DNA of 64,000 nucleotides from an uncultured Collinsella sp. Lineage in GTDB: Bacteria; Actinomycetota; Coriobacteriia; Coriobacteriales; Coriobacteriaceae. Under the pieces are notes generated by a model. The model was not told the origin of the DNA. It did not search any database and saw only the letters and a program-made list of their open reading frames with translations. Positions 25,788-34,952 of the stretch are shown here, piece by piece. Position 1 is the stretch's first letter. Every line of letters begins with the position of its first letter. The DNA lies in assembly GCA_900541035.1 (NCBI GenBank), contig UQIN01000007.1:33763-97762 (forward strand), read 5' to 3'. The position numbers and the translations under genes were made by a program.

Positions 25788-26974
25788 TGTCCTTCCAGAC
25801 GACGTATGGCCCCGATGGACGTCTCCGTGTTGCCATCCTGGGTTGTACGGGCTCTATCGGCACCCAGGCGCTCGATGTGTGCCGCCAGCATGCCGATCGC
25901 CTGCAGGTGACGGCGCTGTCCGTTAACTCCAGTACCTCCGAGCTCGTTGCCGCTGCCCGCGAGTTCTCGGTTCCGGCGGTTGCCGTGGCCGATGTCGCTC
26001 ATGGCGATGACGCCATGCTGCAGGAGTTGCCCGAGGGAACGAAGCTCGGCGTTGGCGCGCAGGCGGTTTGCGAGCTCGCGCGTCGCGACGATGTCGACTG
26101 CGTGCTCGTTGCTATTGTGGGCGCCGCCGGTCTCGAGGCGAGCCATGCGGCCTTGACCTCGAATAAGCGTCTTGCCCTTGCCAACAAGGAGTCCCTCGTC
26201 GTCGGCGGCGACTTGCTTATGCCGTTGGCGCAACCGGGCCAGCTTATTCCAGTCGACTCTGAGCACTCCGCCATCTACCAGTGCTATCTGGGGGAGAACC
26301 CACGCGAGGCTCATTGTATTTGGCTCACCTGCTCGGGCGGTCCGTTCTTTGGCCGCACCCGCGACGAGCTCGACCGCGTGACGCGTGCCGATGCCCTCGC
26401 ACATCCCACGTGGGCCATGGGTGCCAAGATCACCATCGACTCCGCCACCCTCATGAACAAGGGCCTGGAGCGCATTGAGGCCATGCATCTGTTTAACTGC
26501 GACCTCGATTTCATTAACGTGGTCGTGCAGCGTCAGTCCAAGATTCACTCTATGGTCGAGTTCGCCGACGGCTCCGTGATGGCGCATCTCGGTGCTTCCG
26601 ACATGCGTATTCCCATCCAGTTCGCGTTCTCGTATCCCGAGCGTTGGGATACCCCGGCGCCTCGTATCGATTTCCGCGAGCTGGGGCAGCTCACGTTTGA
26701 TGCTGCCGACATGGATACCTTCCGCTGTCTGGCACTGGCCGAGCGTGCCGGCAAGACGGGTGGCACCATGCCGTGCGTGCTCAATGCCGCCAACGAGGTT
26801 GCCGTCGATGCCTTCCTGCACGATGGCTGCAGCTTTACCGATATCGATCGCATTGTGGAATCCTGCATGGACGCCCACGATATGCAGGCGGTCGATTCGT
26901 TTGAGCAGCTTCGCGACATCGATGCGTGGGCGCGTGAAAAGGCTGCGCAGGTGCTCGCCGCAACCCGTTCCTAA
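25787..26974 (+). CDS. dxr: 1-deoxy-D-xylulose 5-phosphate reductoisomerase
   Basis: DXR catalyses the second step of the MEP isoprenoid pathway and needs NADPH and a divalent metal. The 395-residue protein has the NADPH motif GCTGSIGTQALDV, LANKESLVVGG, the metal-binding PVDSEHSAIYQ and TCSGGPF region, and the block MNKGLERIEAMHLF. ATG 25787 overlaps the cdsA stop by one base. ispG, a later enzyme of the same pathway, lies two genes downstream. Confidence 0.97.
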   Translation: MSFQTTYGPDGRLRVAILGCTGSIGTQALDVCRQHADRLQVTALSVNSSTSELVAAAREFSVPAVAVADVAHGDDAMLQELPEGTKLGVGAQAVCELARRDDVDCVLVAIVGAAGLEASHAALTSNKRLALANKESLVVGGDLLMPLAQPGQLIPVDSEHSAIYQCYLGENPREAHCIWLTCSGGPFFGRTRDELDRVTRADALAHPTWAMGAKITIDSATLMNKGLERIEAMHLFNCDLDFINVVVQRQSKIHSMVEFADGSVMAHLGASDMRIPIQFAFSYPERWDTPAPRIDFRELGQLTFDAADMDTFRCLALAERAGKTGGTMPCVLNAANEVAVDAFLHDGCSFTDIDRIVESCMDAHDMQAVDSFEQLRDIDAWAREKAAQVLAATRS

Positions 26975-26999
26975 CCCATAAGGATTGCTTTTTCGTTTT

Positions 27000-28361
27000 A
27001 TGGATACTGTTCTGAGCGTTCTCTCATCGGTCTTTTGGGGCCTGCTGATGCTTTCCGTCCTCGTGTTTTTGCACGAGGGCGGCCACTTTTTGGCGGCGCG
27101 TGCCTGCGGCGTCCGTGTGACCGAGTTCTTTTTGGGTCTGCCGTGCCGCTTTGACATCCATTACACGTCGCGTCGCATTGGAACCAAGTTTGGCGTGACC
27201 CCGCTGCTGCTTGGTGGCTACGCTGCCATCTGCGGTATGGATCCGACCGATGTTTCGTGCGCCGATCGCGTGCTCGCGGCTATCTATCGTCATGGTCGCG
27301 TGACCGTGGCCGACCTTGCTGTCGAGCTCGAGCTTTCCGAGGAGGATGTGCTCGAGGCATGCGCCCTTTTGCTGGGCTGGGGCTCCATCGCGCCCTGGTA
27401 TGAGGAAGGGGAGAAGCCCTCGCCGAGCTACTATCCCACCAAATATCAGACGTTGCCACGAGACACGGCAGGCTATACCACCTTTGATGGTCGCCGTTTC
27501 GATCGCGAACATGCGACTGCCGAGGGCGATGTGTGGGAGCTGCCGTGCGGCGAGGCCGAGTTCCTTGCGCAAGAACGCTCGCACACCTATCTTGGCCAAG
27601 GCTTTCTCAAGCGCGCCTTTATGCTGCTCGCAGGCATTATCGTCAATATCTTGACGGGTTTTTTGCTCCTTATGAGCATCTATTCCATTGCGGGTGTCAC
27701 CGTGCCGATGGATACCAACGTGATCGGTCAGGTTGACGAGGGATCTATTGCCGCCAAGGCGGGTATCGAGGCCGGTGATGCGATCCTTTCGGTTGACGGA
27801 GTATCGTGCTCTACCTGGATGGACGTTTACGATGCCATCGGCAAGGCCGCCGGTAAGGACGATATCGCCATCGAGTACGAGCATGACGGCAAGCAGCATT
27901 CGACCACGGTTGCGCTCAAAGAGGACGAGCGCCTAGGTGTGTATGCCTCTACGCAGGTGGTCCGTTTAGACCCGATCACCTCGGCGCGTCTGTCATTCTC
28001 CTATGTTGTACAGACGGCGGATGGCGTGATGCGCCTACTCCAGCCGCAGCATACGATGGAGATTCTCGATCAGTCTTCTTCGATCGTGGGTATTAGCGTT
28101 ATGTCCTCACAGGCTGCTGCTGCCGGCCCCGTAACGTTCCTGTCGTTTGCCGCGCTCATTTCGTTCTCGCTTGGCTTTATGAACCTGCTGCCCATCCCAC
28201 CACTCGATGGCGGCAAGCTGGTCATCGAGATCATTCAAAAGATTGCGGGCCGCGAGCTTCCGCTCAAGGTCCAGACGATTGTGAGCTATGTAGGCATCGC
28301 GCTCTTTGCGCTGCTGTTTGTCTATATGCTTCGTTCCGACATCCTTCGATTTATTCTGTAG
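27000..28361 (+). CDS. rseP: RseP/RasP-type site-2 protease with winged-helix-like insertion
   Basis: Site-2 proteases cut membrane-embedded anti-sigma factors or signal-peptide remnants. The 453-residue protein has the zinc motif HEGGH at residues 25-29 in the first membrane helix, a PDZ domain (about 240-310) and the LLPIPPLDGGKL metal-ligand motif near the end. Residues 85-195 are unlike common family members: about 45 residues read as a winged helix (RVLAAIYRHGRVTVADLAVE onward), followed by a polar Tyr/Pro-rich linker before the second helix. Start choice is uncertain: ATG 27000 lacks a close ribosome-binding site and TTG 26985 lies two bases after AAGGA. It sits between dxr and ispG. 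Confidence 0.92.
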   Translation: MDTVLSVLSSVFWGLLMLSVLVFLHEGGHFLAARACGVRVTEFFLGLPCRFDIHYTSRRIGTKFGVTPLLLGGYAAICGMDPTDVSCADRVLAAIYRHGRVTVADLAVELELSEEDVLEACALLLGWGSIAPWYEEGEKPSPSYYPTKYQTLPRDTAGYTTFDGRRFDREHATAEGDVWELPCGEAEFLAQERSHTYLGQGFLKRAFMLLAGIIVNILTGFLLLMSIYSIAGVTVPMDTNVIGQVDEGSIAAKAGIEAGDAILSVDGVSCSTWMDVYDAIGKAAGKDDIAIEYEHDGKQHSTTVALKEDERLGVYASTQVVRLDPITSARLSFSYVVQTADGVMRLLQPQHTMEILDQSSSIVGISVMSSQAAAAGPVTFLSFAALISFSLGFMNLLPIPPLDGGKLVIEIIQKIAGRELPLKVQTIVSYVGIALFALLFVYMLRSDILRFIL

Positions 28362-28374
28362 GGGAGTGTTTGGA

Positions 28375-29457
28375 TTGTCTTTATCCCATCCTTTGCCTCG
28401 CGAGTTGACGCGCCCCGTGCATGTGGGCGGTGTGCAGATCGGTGGCGGCGCGCCGGTGGTGGTCCAATCCATGACCTGCACCGATACCGCTGATGCCCAG
28501 GCAACGCTTGCGCAAGTGTGCGCGTTGGCGCAGGCTGGCTGCGATATCGTGCGTGTGAGCGTGCCCACTGAGGCCGCGCTTGAGGGTTTCCGCACCATCT
28601 GTGCCGAGTCTCCGGTGCCGATTGTCGCTGATATCCACTTTAACCATAAGCTCGCCATTGGTGCCGTTGAGGCCGGTGCCGCCAAGCTCCGCATCAATCC
28701 CGGCAACATCGGCGATTGGACGAAGGTCGACGAGGTGATCGATGCCGCGGGTGCCGCGGGTTGTGCCATTCGCATCGGCGTCAACGCCGGCTCGCTTGAG
28801 CAGGATATCGCCGAGCGCGACGACCTCACGCAGCCCGAGAAGCTCGTGATGTCGAGCGAGCGCTTTGTGCGGCATTTTGAGGACCGTGGGTTTACCAACA
28901 TCGTGCTTTCCGCCAAGGCCCATAGCGTACAGACGACGCTTGATACCTATCGCGCTCTGTCGCGCGAGATACCGCATGTTCCGCTTCACCTGGGCGTGAC
29001 GGAGGCGGGTACCAAGCTCCAGGGCACCATCAAGAGCTCTGTAGGCTTGGGTATCTTGCTTTCCGAAGGCATCGGTGACACCATGCGTGTGTCGCTCACG
29101 GCCGATCCGGTCGAGGAGCCGCCGGTCGCCTGGGGTATTCTGCAGTCGCTGGGCCTGCGCCGCCGTGGTCCCGAGATTGTCTCGTGCCCTACGTGCGCTC
29201 GCTGCCAGGTTAACCTTATTCCCATTGCCGAGGAGGTCACCGAGCGGCTTAAGAACTACTCCGCGCCGCTTTCGATCGCCGTGATGGGGTGTGCCGTTAA
29301 TGGCCCCGGCGAGGCTTCCGACGCCGACCTAGGCGTGGCCTGTGGACGAGGTCAGGGCCTGCTCTTTTCGCATGGCCAGATCATTGGTAAAGTAGCTGAG
29401 GATCAAATTGTCGACGCGCTTATGGCCGAGGTCGACAAACTTATTGAGGAGAAGTAA
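28375..29457 (+). CDS. ispG: 4-hydroxy-3-methylbut-2-en-1-yl diphosphate synthase
   Basis: IspG (GcpE) reduces MEcPP to HMBPP with a [4Fe-4S] cluster, the penultimate MEP-pathway step. The 360-residue protein has a TIM-barrel start (VVVQSMTCTDTADA, VADIHFNHKLA, LRINPGNIGDW) and C-terminal cluster cysteines in CPTCARC and VMGCAVNGPGE. TTG 28375 is chosen because GGGGAG lies eight bases upstream; a longer frame starting inside rseP is not family-like. proS begins at the next base after the stop. Confidence 0.95.
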   Translation: MSLSHPLPRELTRPVHVGGVQIGGGAPVVVQSMTCTDTADAQATLAQVCALAQAGCDIVRVSVPTEAALEGFRTICAESPVPIVADIHFNHKLAIGAVEAGAAKLRINPGNIGDWTKVDEVIDAAGAAGCAIRIGVNAGSLEQDIAERDDLTQPEKLVMSSERFVRHFEDRGFTNIVLSAKAHSVQTTLDTYRALSREIPHVPLHLGVTEAGTKLQGTIKSSVGLGILLSEGIGDTMRVSLTADPVEEPPVAWGILQSLGLRRRGPEIVSCPTCARCQVNLIPIAEEVTERLKNYSAPLSIAVMGCAVNGPGEASDADLGVACGRGQGLLFSHGQIIGKVAEDQIVDALMAEVDKLIEEK

Positions 29458-31179
29458 ATGACTCGAGCAATGTATATGTCTAAGCTCTATGCGCCGACGC
29501 TTAAAGAGGATCCGGCGGACGCTGAGCTCGCCAGCCACCGCCTGCTGCTCCGTGCCGGCATGATCCGCAAAGAGGCCGCCGGTCTGTATTCCTACCTGCC
29601 GCTTGCTTGGCGCTCGATCCGCAAGATCGAGAATATCGTGCGCGACGAGATGGACGCTGCCGGCGCCCAGGAGCTTATGATGCCCATCATGGTCGATGCC
29701 GAGCTGTGGCGTGAGTCCGGCCGTATCGATGCCTATGGCAAGGAGCTTGTGCGCTTTGATGACCGCCACGGCCGCGAGTTTGTGCTCGGACCCACGCACG
29801 AGGAGACCGTGACTGCCCTGGTGCGCAATGAGTTGCGTTCCTACAAGCAGCTGCCAGTGAACCTCTATCACATTCAGGATAAGTTCCGCGACGAGTTCCG
29901 TCCCCGTTTTGGCCTGATGCGCGGTCGCGAGTTCATCATGAAGGACGCCTACAGCTTCTCTGCTACGCAGGAGAGCCTGCAGGAGGAGTACGACAAGATG
30001 AAGCAGGCCTATGCCAACATTTGCGAGCGCTGCTACATCAAGGCTCTGCCCGTTGTCGCCGACTCCGGCGAGATCGGTGGCGATACCTCCGTCGAGTACA
30101 TGGCTTTGGCCGACGCCGGCGAGGCTTCGCTCGTCTACTGCGACGATTGCGGCTTTGCTGCCGATGACGAGGCCGCAAGCACCAAGGTCGTTGTGACCGA
30201 GGGTCCTGGCGACGGTACGCTCACCAAGGTCGAGACTCCGGGCATGGGCACCATCGAGGCCGTTGCCAAGTTCTTCGGCTTCCCCGAGAACGGCACGCGC
30301 AAGTCTCTGGCACTCATCGACGCCGAGGGCAAGCCCGTCGTGGCCATTGTTCCGGGCGACCACGAGCTCAACGATTGCAAGGCCGAGCATGTCTTTGGCA
30401 AGGGCTATCGCATGATGACCGATGAGGAGCTCCAGACCTACGGTCTGCATAAGGGCTTTATCGGGCCGGTTAACCTGCCCGACGGCATTCGTTTGGTCTG
30501 CGACGAGAGTCTGCGTGAGTCCAAGCAGTGGGCTTGCGGCGCCAACGAGGTCGATTATCACTTTACCGGCGCCTGCCCCGAGCGCGACTTTACTGTCGAT
30601 GAGTGGGCCGACCTGGTCACCGTCGTCGCCGGCGATCCCTGCCCGCACTGCGGCAAGCCGCTCTCCGCTGCCCGCGGCATCGAGGTCTCTCAGGTCTTCC
30701 AGCTGGGCACCAAGTACTCCGAGGCCATGGGTGCCACCTTTATGGACGAGGACGGCAAGGAGAAGCCGCTTATCATGGGTTGCTACGGTGTGGGCGTGTC
30801 CCGCTCGCTCGCTGCCGTCGTGGAGCAGCACAATGACGAGCACGGCATCGTCTGGCCGGTTTCTGTCGCTCCGTATGAGGTCGCGGTGATTCCGCTCGAT
30901 CCCAAGAAGGAGGAGTGCGCTACCGTCTGCGAACAGATTGTTGATGGCCTGTGCGCAGAGGGTGTCGAGGTTGTCGTGGATGACCGCGACGAGCGCCCCG
31001 GCTTTAAGTTTGCCGACAACGACCTTATGGGCTTCCCGTATCAGGTGATTCTGGGCAAGCGCGGTCTTAAGAATGGCACCGTTGAGCTCAAGGACCGTGC
31101 TACGGGCGAGCGCGAGGACGTGGCGATCGATGAGGTCGTCGCCAAGGTTGCCGAGCTTGTGAAGGCAGCACGCCGTTAA
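29458..31179 (+). CDS. proS: Prolyl-tRNA synthetase, bacterial type with editing domain
   Basis: ProRS charges tRNA-Pro. The 573-residue length and order match the bacterial type: class II motifs 1 and 2 (EMDAAGAQELMMPIM; FRDEFRPRFGLMRGREFIMK), an inserted YbaK-like editing domain (about residues 230-390, GTRKSLALID to FTGACPERDF), motif 3 (GCYGVGVSRSLAAVVEQ) and an anticodon-binding domain. ATG 29458 directly follows the ispG stop, with GAGGAGAAG as ribosome-binding site. It is last in the pyrH-proS run. Confidence 0.97.
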   Translation: MTRAMYMSKLYAPTLKEDPADAELASHRLLLRAGMIRKEAAGLYSYLPLAWRSIRKIENIVRDEMDAAGAQELMMPIMVDAELWRESGRIDAYGKELVRFDDRHGREFVLGPTHEETVTALVRNELRSYKQLPVNLYHIQDKFRDEFRPRFGLMRGREFIMKDAYSFSATQESLQEEYDKMKQAYANICERCYIKALPVVADSGEIGGDTSVEYMALADAGEASLVYCDDCGFAADDEAASTKVVVTEGPGDGTLTKVETPGMGTIEAVAKFFGFPENGTRKSLALIDAEGKPVVAIVPGDHELNDCKAEHVFGKGYRMMTDEELQTYGLHKGFIGPVNLPDGIRLVCDESLRESKQWACGANEVDYHFTGACPERDFTVDEWADLVTVVAGDPCPHCGKPLSAARGIEVSQVFQLGTKYSEAMGATFMDEDGKEKPLIMGCYGVGVSRSLAAVVEQHNDEHGIVWPVSVAPYEVAVIPLDPKKEECATVCEQIVDGLCAEGVEVVVDDRDERPGFKFADNDLMGFPYQVILGKRGLKNGTVELKDRATGEREDVAIDEVVAKVAELVKAARR

Positions 31180-31212
31180 TCGACATTTCTGCTAGTAGAT
31201 GTAATTGCAGGC

Positions 31213-31259
31213 CTGCTCCGCATCTCTCTTAGGATGAGATGCGGAGCAGTCTTTTTTTG
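31213..31259 (+). terminator. Terminator after proS
   Basis: Perfect 14-bp stem (31213-31226 with 31236-31249) followed by TCTTTTTTT. Confidence 0.95.
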
Positions 31260-31282
31260 TTGCGTGAATAAGCTCGACGGGT

Positions 31283-31326
31283 AAAGGAAAACCCCACAGC
31301 CCAAATGAGCTGCGGGGTTTTCCTTT
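31283..31326. terminator. Convergent bidirectional terminator
   Basis: 18-bp stem with one mismatch (31283-31300 with 31309-31326), A-rich on the left and T-rich on the right, so it can act on proS transcripts and on the minus-strand kinase/adhE transcripts. Confidence 0.88.
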
Positions 31327-31358
31327 GTGCCTCCGATGCGAAATAAATCGCTCAGATA

Positions 31359-32123
31359 CTACTGATAATCGACGACGTCGATCCAGTTCTTAAGGAACTC
31401 ATCGTTCACGTTGCGCTTACGAGCGAGCTCGGAAGCGGCGACGATGCTCGTCCACTGACGCACGACCTGCATGGGCATGTCGGCGCGGTCGCAGTAGAGC
31501 TCCAGGTAGGCCTCAGCCTGGTCCTTGCTGTTGAGGGCAAAGAGCAGGTAGGTGGTGGCAACGTCGGCAGCAGGGGAGCCCTGGGTGGCATGTGCCCAGT
31601 CGCAGACGTACAGCTGGCCGTCGTCTCCGACGATGACGTTGGAGGGGTTGAAGTCGCCGTGGCAGACCTTGAACTCCTTGGTCATGCCGTCCAGACGCTC
31701 CTGAAGGTTGTAGCGTGTGGTGGCATTGAGCTGATCGAGGCTGTCGATCATGCGGGCGAACTTATCGCGCTGACGGTTGAGCAGCGGGGAGGTGTAGCCG
31801 TGGATCTCGATCTGGAGGTCGACGAACATCTCGAGGTACTCACCAAAGCGCTGGGGCTCGGCAGTCATCTTCTCGGCAAGGGTGGTGCCCGGAACCTTCT
31901 CGGTCACGAGAGCCCAGCCGTTGGCGTTCTCGAGCTGGGAAACCTCGAGAGCCTTGGGGCTGCGGATGCCGCACTCATTGATGCGGGCAAGATTCAAAGC
32001 CTCGTTGAACACGTCGGAGACGGGCTTGGTCTCGTTAAAGACCTTGACGATCTTGTCGCCCAGGTCGTAAACGACCTTGTTGCCGCGACGGACGAGCTCG
32101 GTCTTGGAATCGGGGAGCAGCAT
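31359..32123 (-). CDS. APH/choline-kinase-fold phosphotransferase, substrate unknown
   Basis: The 254-residue protein has an aminoglycoside-phosphotransferase-type kinase fold. Visible features are an N-lobe with KVVYDLGDKIVKVF (ATP-site Lys), the Brenner motif VCHGDFNPSNVIV with catalytic Asp and Asn, and the metal-binding Asp in YVCDWAHATQG. This fold covers antibiotic, choline, homoserine, fructosamine and other small-molecule kinases, and the substrate cannot be read from sequence. It lies 88 bases downstream of adhE on the same strand behind a strong hairpin, so it may be co-transcribed. GAAAGGAT precedes the ATG. No antibiotic-resistance role should be assumed. Confidence 0.85.
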   Translation of the reverse strand: MLLPDSKTELVRRGNKVVYDLGDKIVKVFNETKPVSDVFNEALNLARINECGIRSPKALEVSQLENANGWALVTEKVPGTTLAEKMTAEPQRFGEYLEMFVDLQIEIHGYTSPLLNRQRDKFARMIDSLDQLNATTRYNLQERLDGMTKEFKVCHGDFNPSNVIVGDDGQLYVCDWAHATQGSPAADVATTYLLFALNSKDQAEAYLELYCDRADMPMQVVRQWTSIVAASELARKRNVNDEFLKNWIDVVDYQ

Positions 32124-32156
32124 GATTGCATCCTTTCAACGATGCGATAGAAGCAA

Positions 32157-32192
32157 CGGCGGGGGCGTGCGTACACCCGTGCACCCCCGCCG
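32157..32192 (-). terminator. GC-rich hairpin between adhE and the kinase gene
   Basis: Arms 32157-32170 and 32181-32192 form a very GC-rich stem downstream of the adhE stop. The minus side has no long T-run, so it may be a partial terminator or an mRNA-stabilising structure that lowers expression of the kinase gene. Confidence 0.55.
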
Positions 32193-32211
32193 CAAATAAC
32201 CGTGCTAAAAA

Positions 32212-34860
32212 CTAGCAGACGGCGTAGTCCTGGGGCTCGCGGCCGTAGTAGGCGTCCAGGTAGAGCTCCTTGATCTCGCTCATGAGCGGGTAGCGCGGGT
32301 TAGCGCCGGTGCACTGGTCGTTGAATGCCTGCTCGGTCATCTCGTCGAGGGTGTCGAGGAAGTACTGCTCGTCAACACCGTAGTCGGCGATGGTCTTCTT
32401 GACGCCGATGAAGTCCTTGAGCTCCTCGAGCTTCGTGATGAAGTTCTCGAAGACCTCCTTGTCGTCCTTGCCCTCGATGCCGCAGTACTTGGCCATCTCG
32501 GCGTAGTTGTGCAGCGCGTTGGGGTAAGGATACTGGGAGAAGGTACCCATCTTGACGGGAGCCTCGGCGGCGTTGTAGCGCATAACGCGGGTCAGGATGA
32601 CGGCGTTGGCGAGGCCGTGGGGCAGGTGATGGAAAGCGCCGAGCTTGTGGGCCATGGAGTGGTTGAGGCCCAGGAAGGCGTTGGCGAAGGCCATACCGGC
32701 CATGCAGGAGGCGTTGTGCATCTCCTCGCGGGCATGCGGGTCCTTGGCGCCGTTCGTGAAGCTGGAGGGCAGGTTCTCGAAGACGAGCTTGGCAGCGCGC
32801 TCGGAGAGGCCCTTGGTGTAGTCGGAAGCCATGATGGAGACGTAGGACTCGATGGCGTGGGTCATGACGTCGATGCCGGAGGCAGCGGTCAGGCCGCGCG
32901 GGGCGGTCATGCAGTTGTCGGCGTCGACGATAGCCATGTTGGGGAGCAGCGCGTAGTCGGCGAGCGGCCACTTGATGCCGGTCTCCTTGTCGGTGATGAT
33001 GGCGAACGGCGTACACTCGGAGCCGGTACCCGAAGAGGTCGGGACGGCGACGAAGTAGGCCTTCTTGCCCATCTCGGGGAAGGTGAAGATACGCTTGCGG
33101 ATGTCCATGAAGTCCATGGCCATGTCCTCAAACTTGCACTCGGGGTGCTCGTACATCATCCACATGATCTTGCCGGCGTCCATAGCGGAGCCACCGCCGA
33201 CGGCGATGATGACGTCCGGCTCAAAGAGAGCCATCTGCTTGGCGCCGCGACGTGCGCACTGCAGCGACGGATCGGGCTCGACGTCGTAGAAGCAGTCGTG
33301 GGCGATGCCCATCTCGTCGAGCTTGGCCTCGATGGCGCGGGTGTTGCCATTCTTGAAGAGGAACTGGTCGGTGACGATGAAGGCGCGCTTCTTGCCCATA
33401 ACGGTACCGAGCTCGTCGAGGGCGACGGGCGTGGAGCCCTTCTTGAAGTAGACCTTCTCGGGAGCGCGGAACCACAGCATGTTCTCACGGCGCTCGGCCA
33501 CAGTCTTAACGTTGATCAAGTGCTTCACCCCAACGTTCTCGGAGACGGAGTTGCCGCCCCAGGAGCCGCAGCCCAGGGTCAGAGACGGCTTCATGCCAAA
33601 GTTGTACAGGTCACCGATGCCGCCGTGCGAGGACGGGGTGTTGATGACGATACGGCAGGCCTTCATGACGTGCTCGAACAGGCTGATCTTCTCGGCCTGG
33701 GCGGGGTGCACGTACAGAGAGGCGGTGTGGCCCGGGCCACCGGCGAGCACCAGGTGCTCGGCCTTGTCGACGGCCTCCTGGAAGTCCTTGGCGTGGTACA
33801 TGGCCAGGACCGGGGAGAGCTTCTCGTGGGAGAACTCCTCCTTGGCGGGGTCGGTGGAGGTGACCTCGGCGATCAGGATCTTGGTCTTGGCGGGAACCTC
33901 GATGCCGGCGAGCTCGGCGATCTTGGCGGCAGCCATGCCGGGGATGCGGTGATCGAGGGCGCCGTTCTTGAACATGGCAGCACGCAGGGCCTCCATCTCG
34001 GCACCCTGCTTCACGAAGTAGCAGCCGCGCTTCTGGAACTCGGCCTTGACCTGGTCATAGATGGTGTCGATGACGGTCACGGACTGCTCGGAAGCGCAGA
34101 TCATGCCGTTGTCGAAGGTCTTGGAGTGGATGATGGAGTTGACGGCGAGCAGCACGTCGGCGGTGTCGTCGATGACGACCGGGGTGTTACCGGCGCCAAC
34201 GCCCAGGGCGGGCTTGCCCGAGGAGTAAGCGGCCTTGACCATGCCCGGGCCACCGGTGGCGAGGATGATGTCGACGTCGCGCATGACCATGTTGGTCAGC
34301 TCGATGGAGGGGACATCGACCCAGCCGATGATGCCCTCGGGGGCGCCGGCCTTGACAGCGGCGTCAAGCACGAGCTTGGCGGCGGCGATGGTGCACTTGG
34401 CGGCAGCCGGGTGCGGGGAGATGATGATGGCGTTGCGGGTCTTCAGACTGATCAGCGTCTTGAAGATCGCGGTGGAGGTGGGGTTGGTCGTCGGGATGAC
34501 GGCGCCCACGATGCCGATGGGCTCGGCGATCTTGGTGATGCCGTAAGCCTCGTCGCGCTCCAGGACACCACAGGTCTTGGTGTTCTTGTAAGCGTTGTAG
34601 ATGTACTCTGCGGCGTAGTGGTTCTTGATGACCTTGTCCTCAAGAACGCCGCGGCCGGTCTCCTCGATGGCCATCTTCGCCAACGGGATACGAGCCTTGT
34701 TGGCGGCCATGGCGGCCTCATAGAAGATCTTGTCGACCTGCTCCTGCGTGTACGTAGCAAAAAGCGCCTGGGCCTCTCGCATCTGAGCGAGCTTAGCCTC
34801 AAGCGCCTCTACGTTGTCCACAATTGCGGGAGTAGTGTTTTCCGGTGACTTTTTCACCAT
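32212..34860 (-). CDS. adhE: Bifunctional aldehyde-alcohol dehydrogenase
   Basis: AdhE reduces acetyl-CoA to acetaldehyde and then ethanol, regenerating NAD during fermentation; the family forms spirosomes. The 882-residue protein has an N-terminal CoA-acylating aldehyde dehydrogenase domain (catalytic Cys in MICASEQSV, cofactor loop GGPGMVKAAYSSGKPALGVG) and a C-terminal iron-dependent alcohol dehydrogenase domain (AVGGGSAMDAGKIMW and the iron ligands in HSMAHKLGAFHHLPHGLANA). AAGGAGA lies seven bases before ATG. A TATCAT extended -10 lies about 41 bases upstream. Confidence 0.97.
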   Translation of the reverse strand: MVKKSPENTTPAIVDNVEALEAKLAQMREAQALFATYTQEQVDKIFYEAAMAANKARIPLAKMAIEETGRGVLEDKVIKNHYAAEYIYNAYKNTKTCGVLERDEAYGITKIAEPIGIVGAVIPTTNPTSTAIFKTLISLKTRNAIIISPHPAAAKCTIAAAKLVLDAAVKAGAPEGIIGWVDVPSIELTNMVMRDVDIILATGGPGMVKAAYSSGKPALGVGAGNTPVVIDDTADVLLAVNSIIHSKTFDNGMICASEQSVTVIDTIYDQVKAEFQKRGCYFVKQGAEMEALRAAMFKNGALDHRIPGMAAAKIAELAGIEVPAKTKILIAEVTSTDPAKEEFSHEKLSPVLAMYHAKDFQEAVDKAEHLVLAGGPGHTASLYVHPAQAEKISLFEHVMKACRIVINTPSSHGGIGDLYNFGMKPSLTLGCGSWGGNSVSENVGVKHLINVKTVAERRENMLWFRAPEKVYFKKGSTPVALDELGTVMGKKRAFIVTDQFLFKNGNTRAIEAKLDEMGIAHDCFYDVEPDPSLQCARRGAKQMALFEPDVIIAVGGGSAMDAGKIMWMMYEHPECKFEDMAMDFMDIRKRIFTFPEMGKKAYFVAVPTSSGTGSECTPFAIITDKETGIKWPLADYALLPNMAIVDADNCMTAPRGLTAASGIDVMTHAIESYVSIMASDYTKGLSERAAKLVFENLPSSFTNGAKDPHAREEMHNASCMAGMAFANAFLGLNHSMAHKLGAFHHLPHGLANAVILTRVMRYNAAEAPVKMGTFSQYPYPNALHNYAEMAKYCGIEGKDDKEVFENFITKLEELKDFIGVKKTIADYGVDEQYFLDTLDEMTEQAFNDQCTGANPRYPLMSEIKELYLDAYYGREPQDYAVC

Positions 34861-34900
34861 TTGTGTCTCCTTGCGATCGGAGATTTACCCTACGCCTTGC

Positions 34901-34906
34901 ATGATA
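34901..34906 (-). promoter_or_regulatory. Putative adhE -10 box (extended)
   Basis: On the minus strand TGC-TATCAT lies 41 bases before the adhE start. The -35 region is weak, as expected for an extended -10 promoter. Confidence 0.5.
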
Positions 34907-34952
34907 GCAAGAAATTATTCGGCGAACGGTCAGATTCCTGTAAAAGGCACAC

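Noticed and set aside
32509..34848. A 779-codon plus-strand open frame opposite adhE
   Set aside because: It is low-complexity (Gly/Leu/Val/Asp/His) and is a mirror of the adhE codon pattern; adhE has all catalytic motifs.
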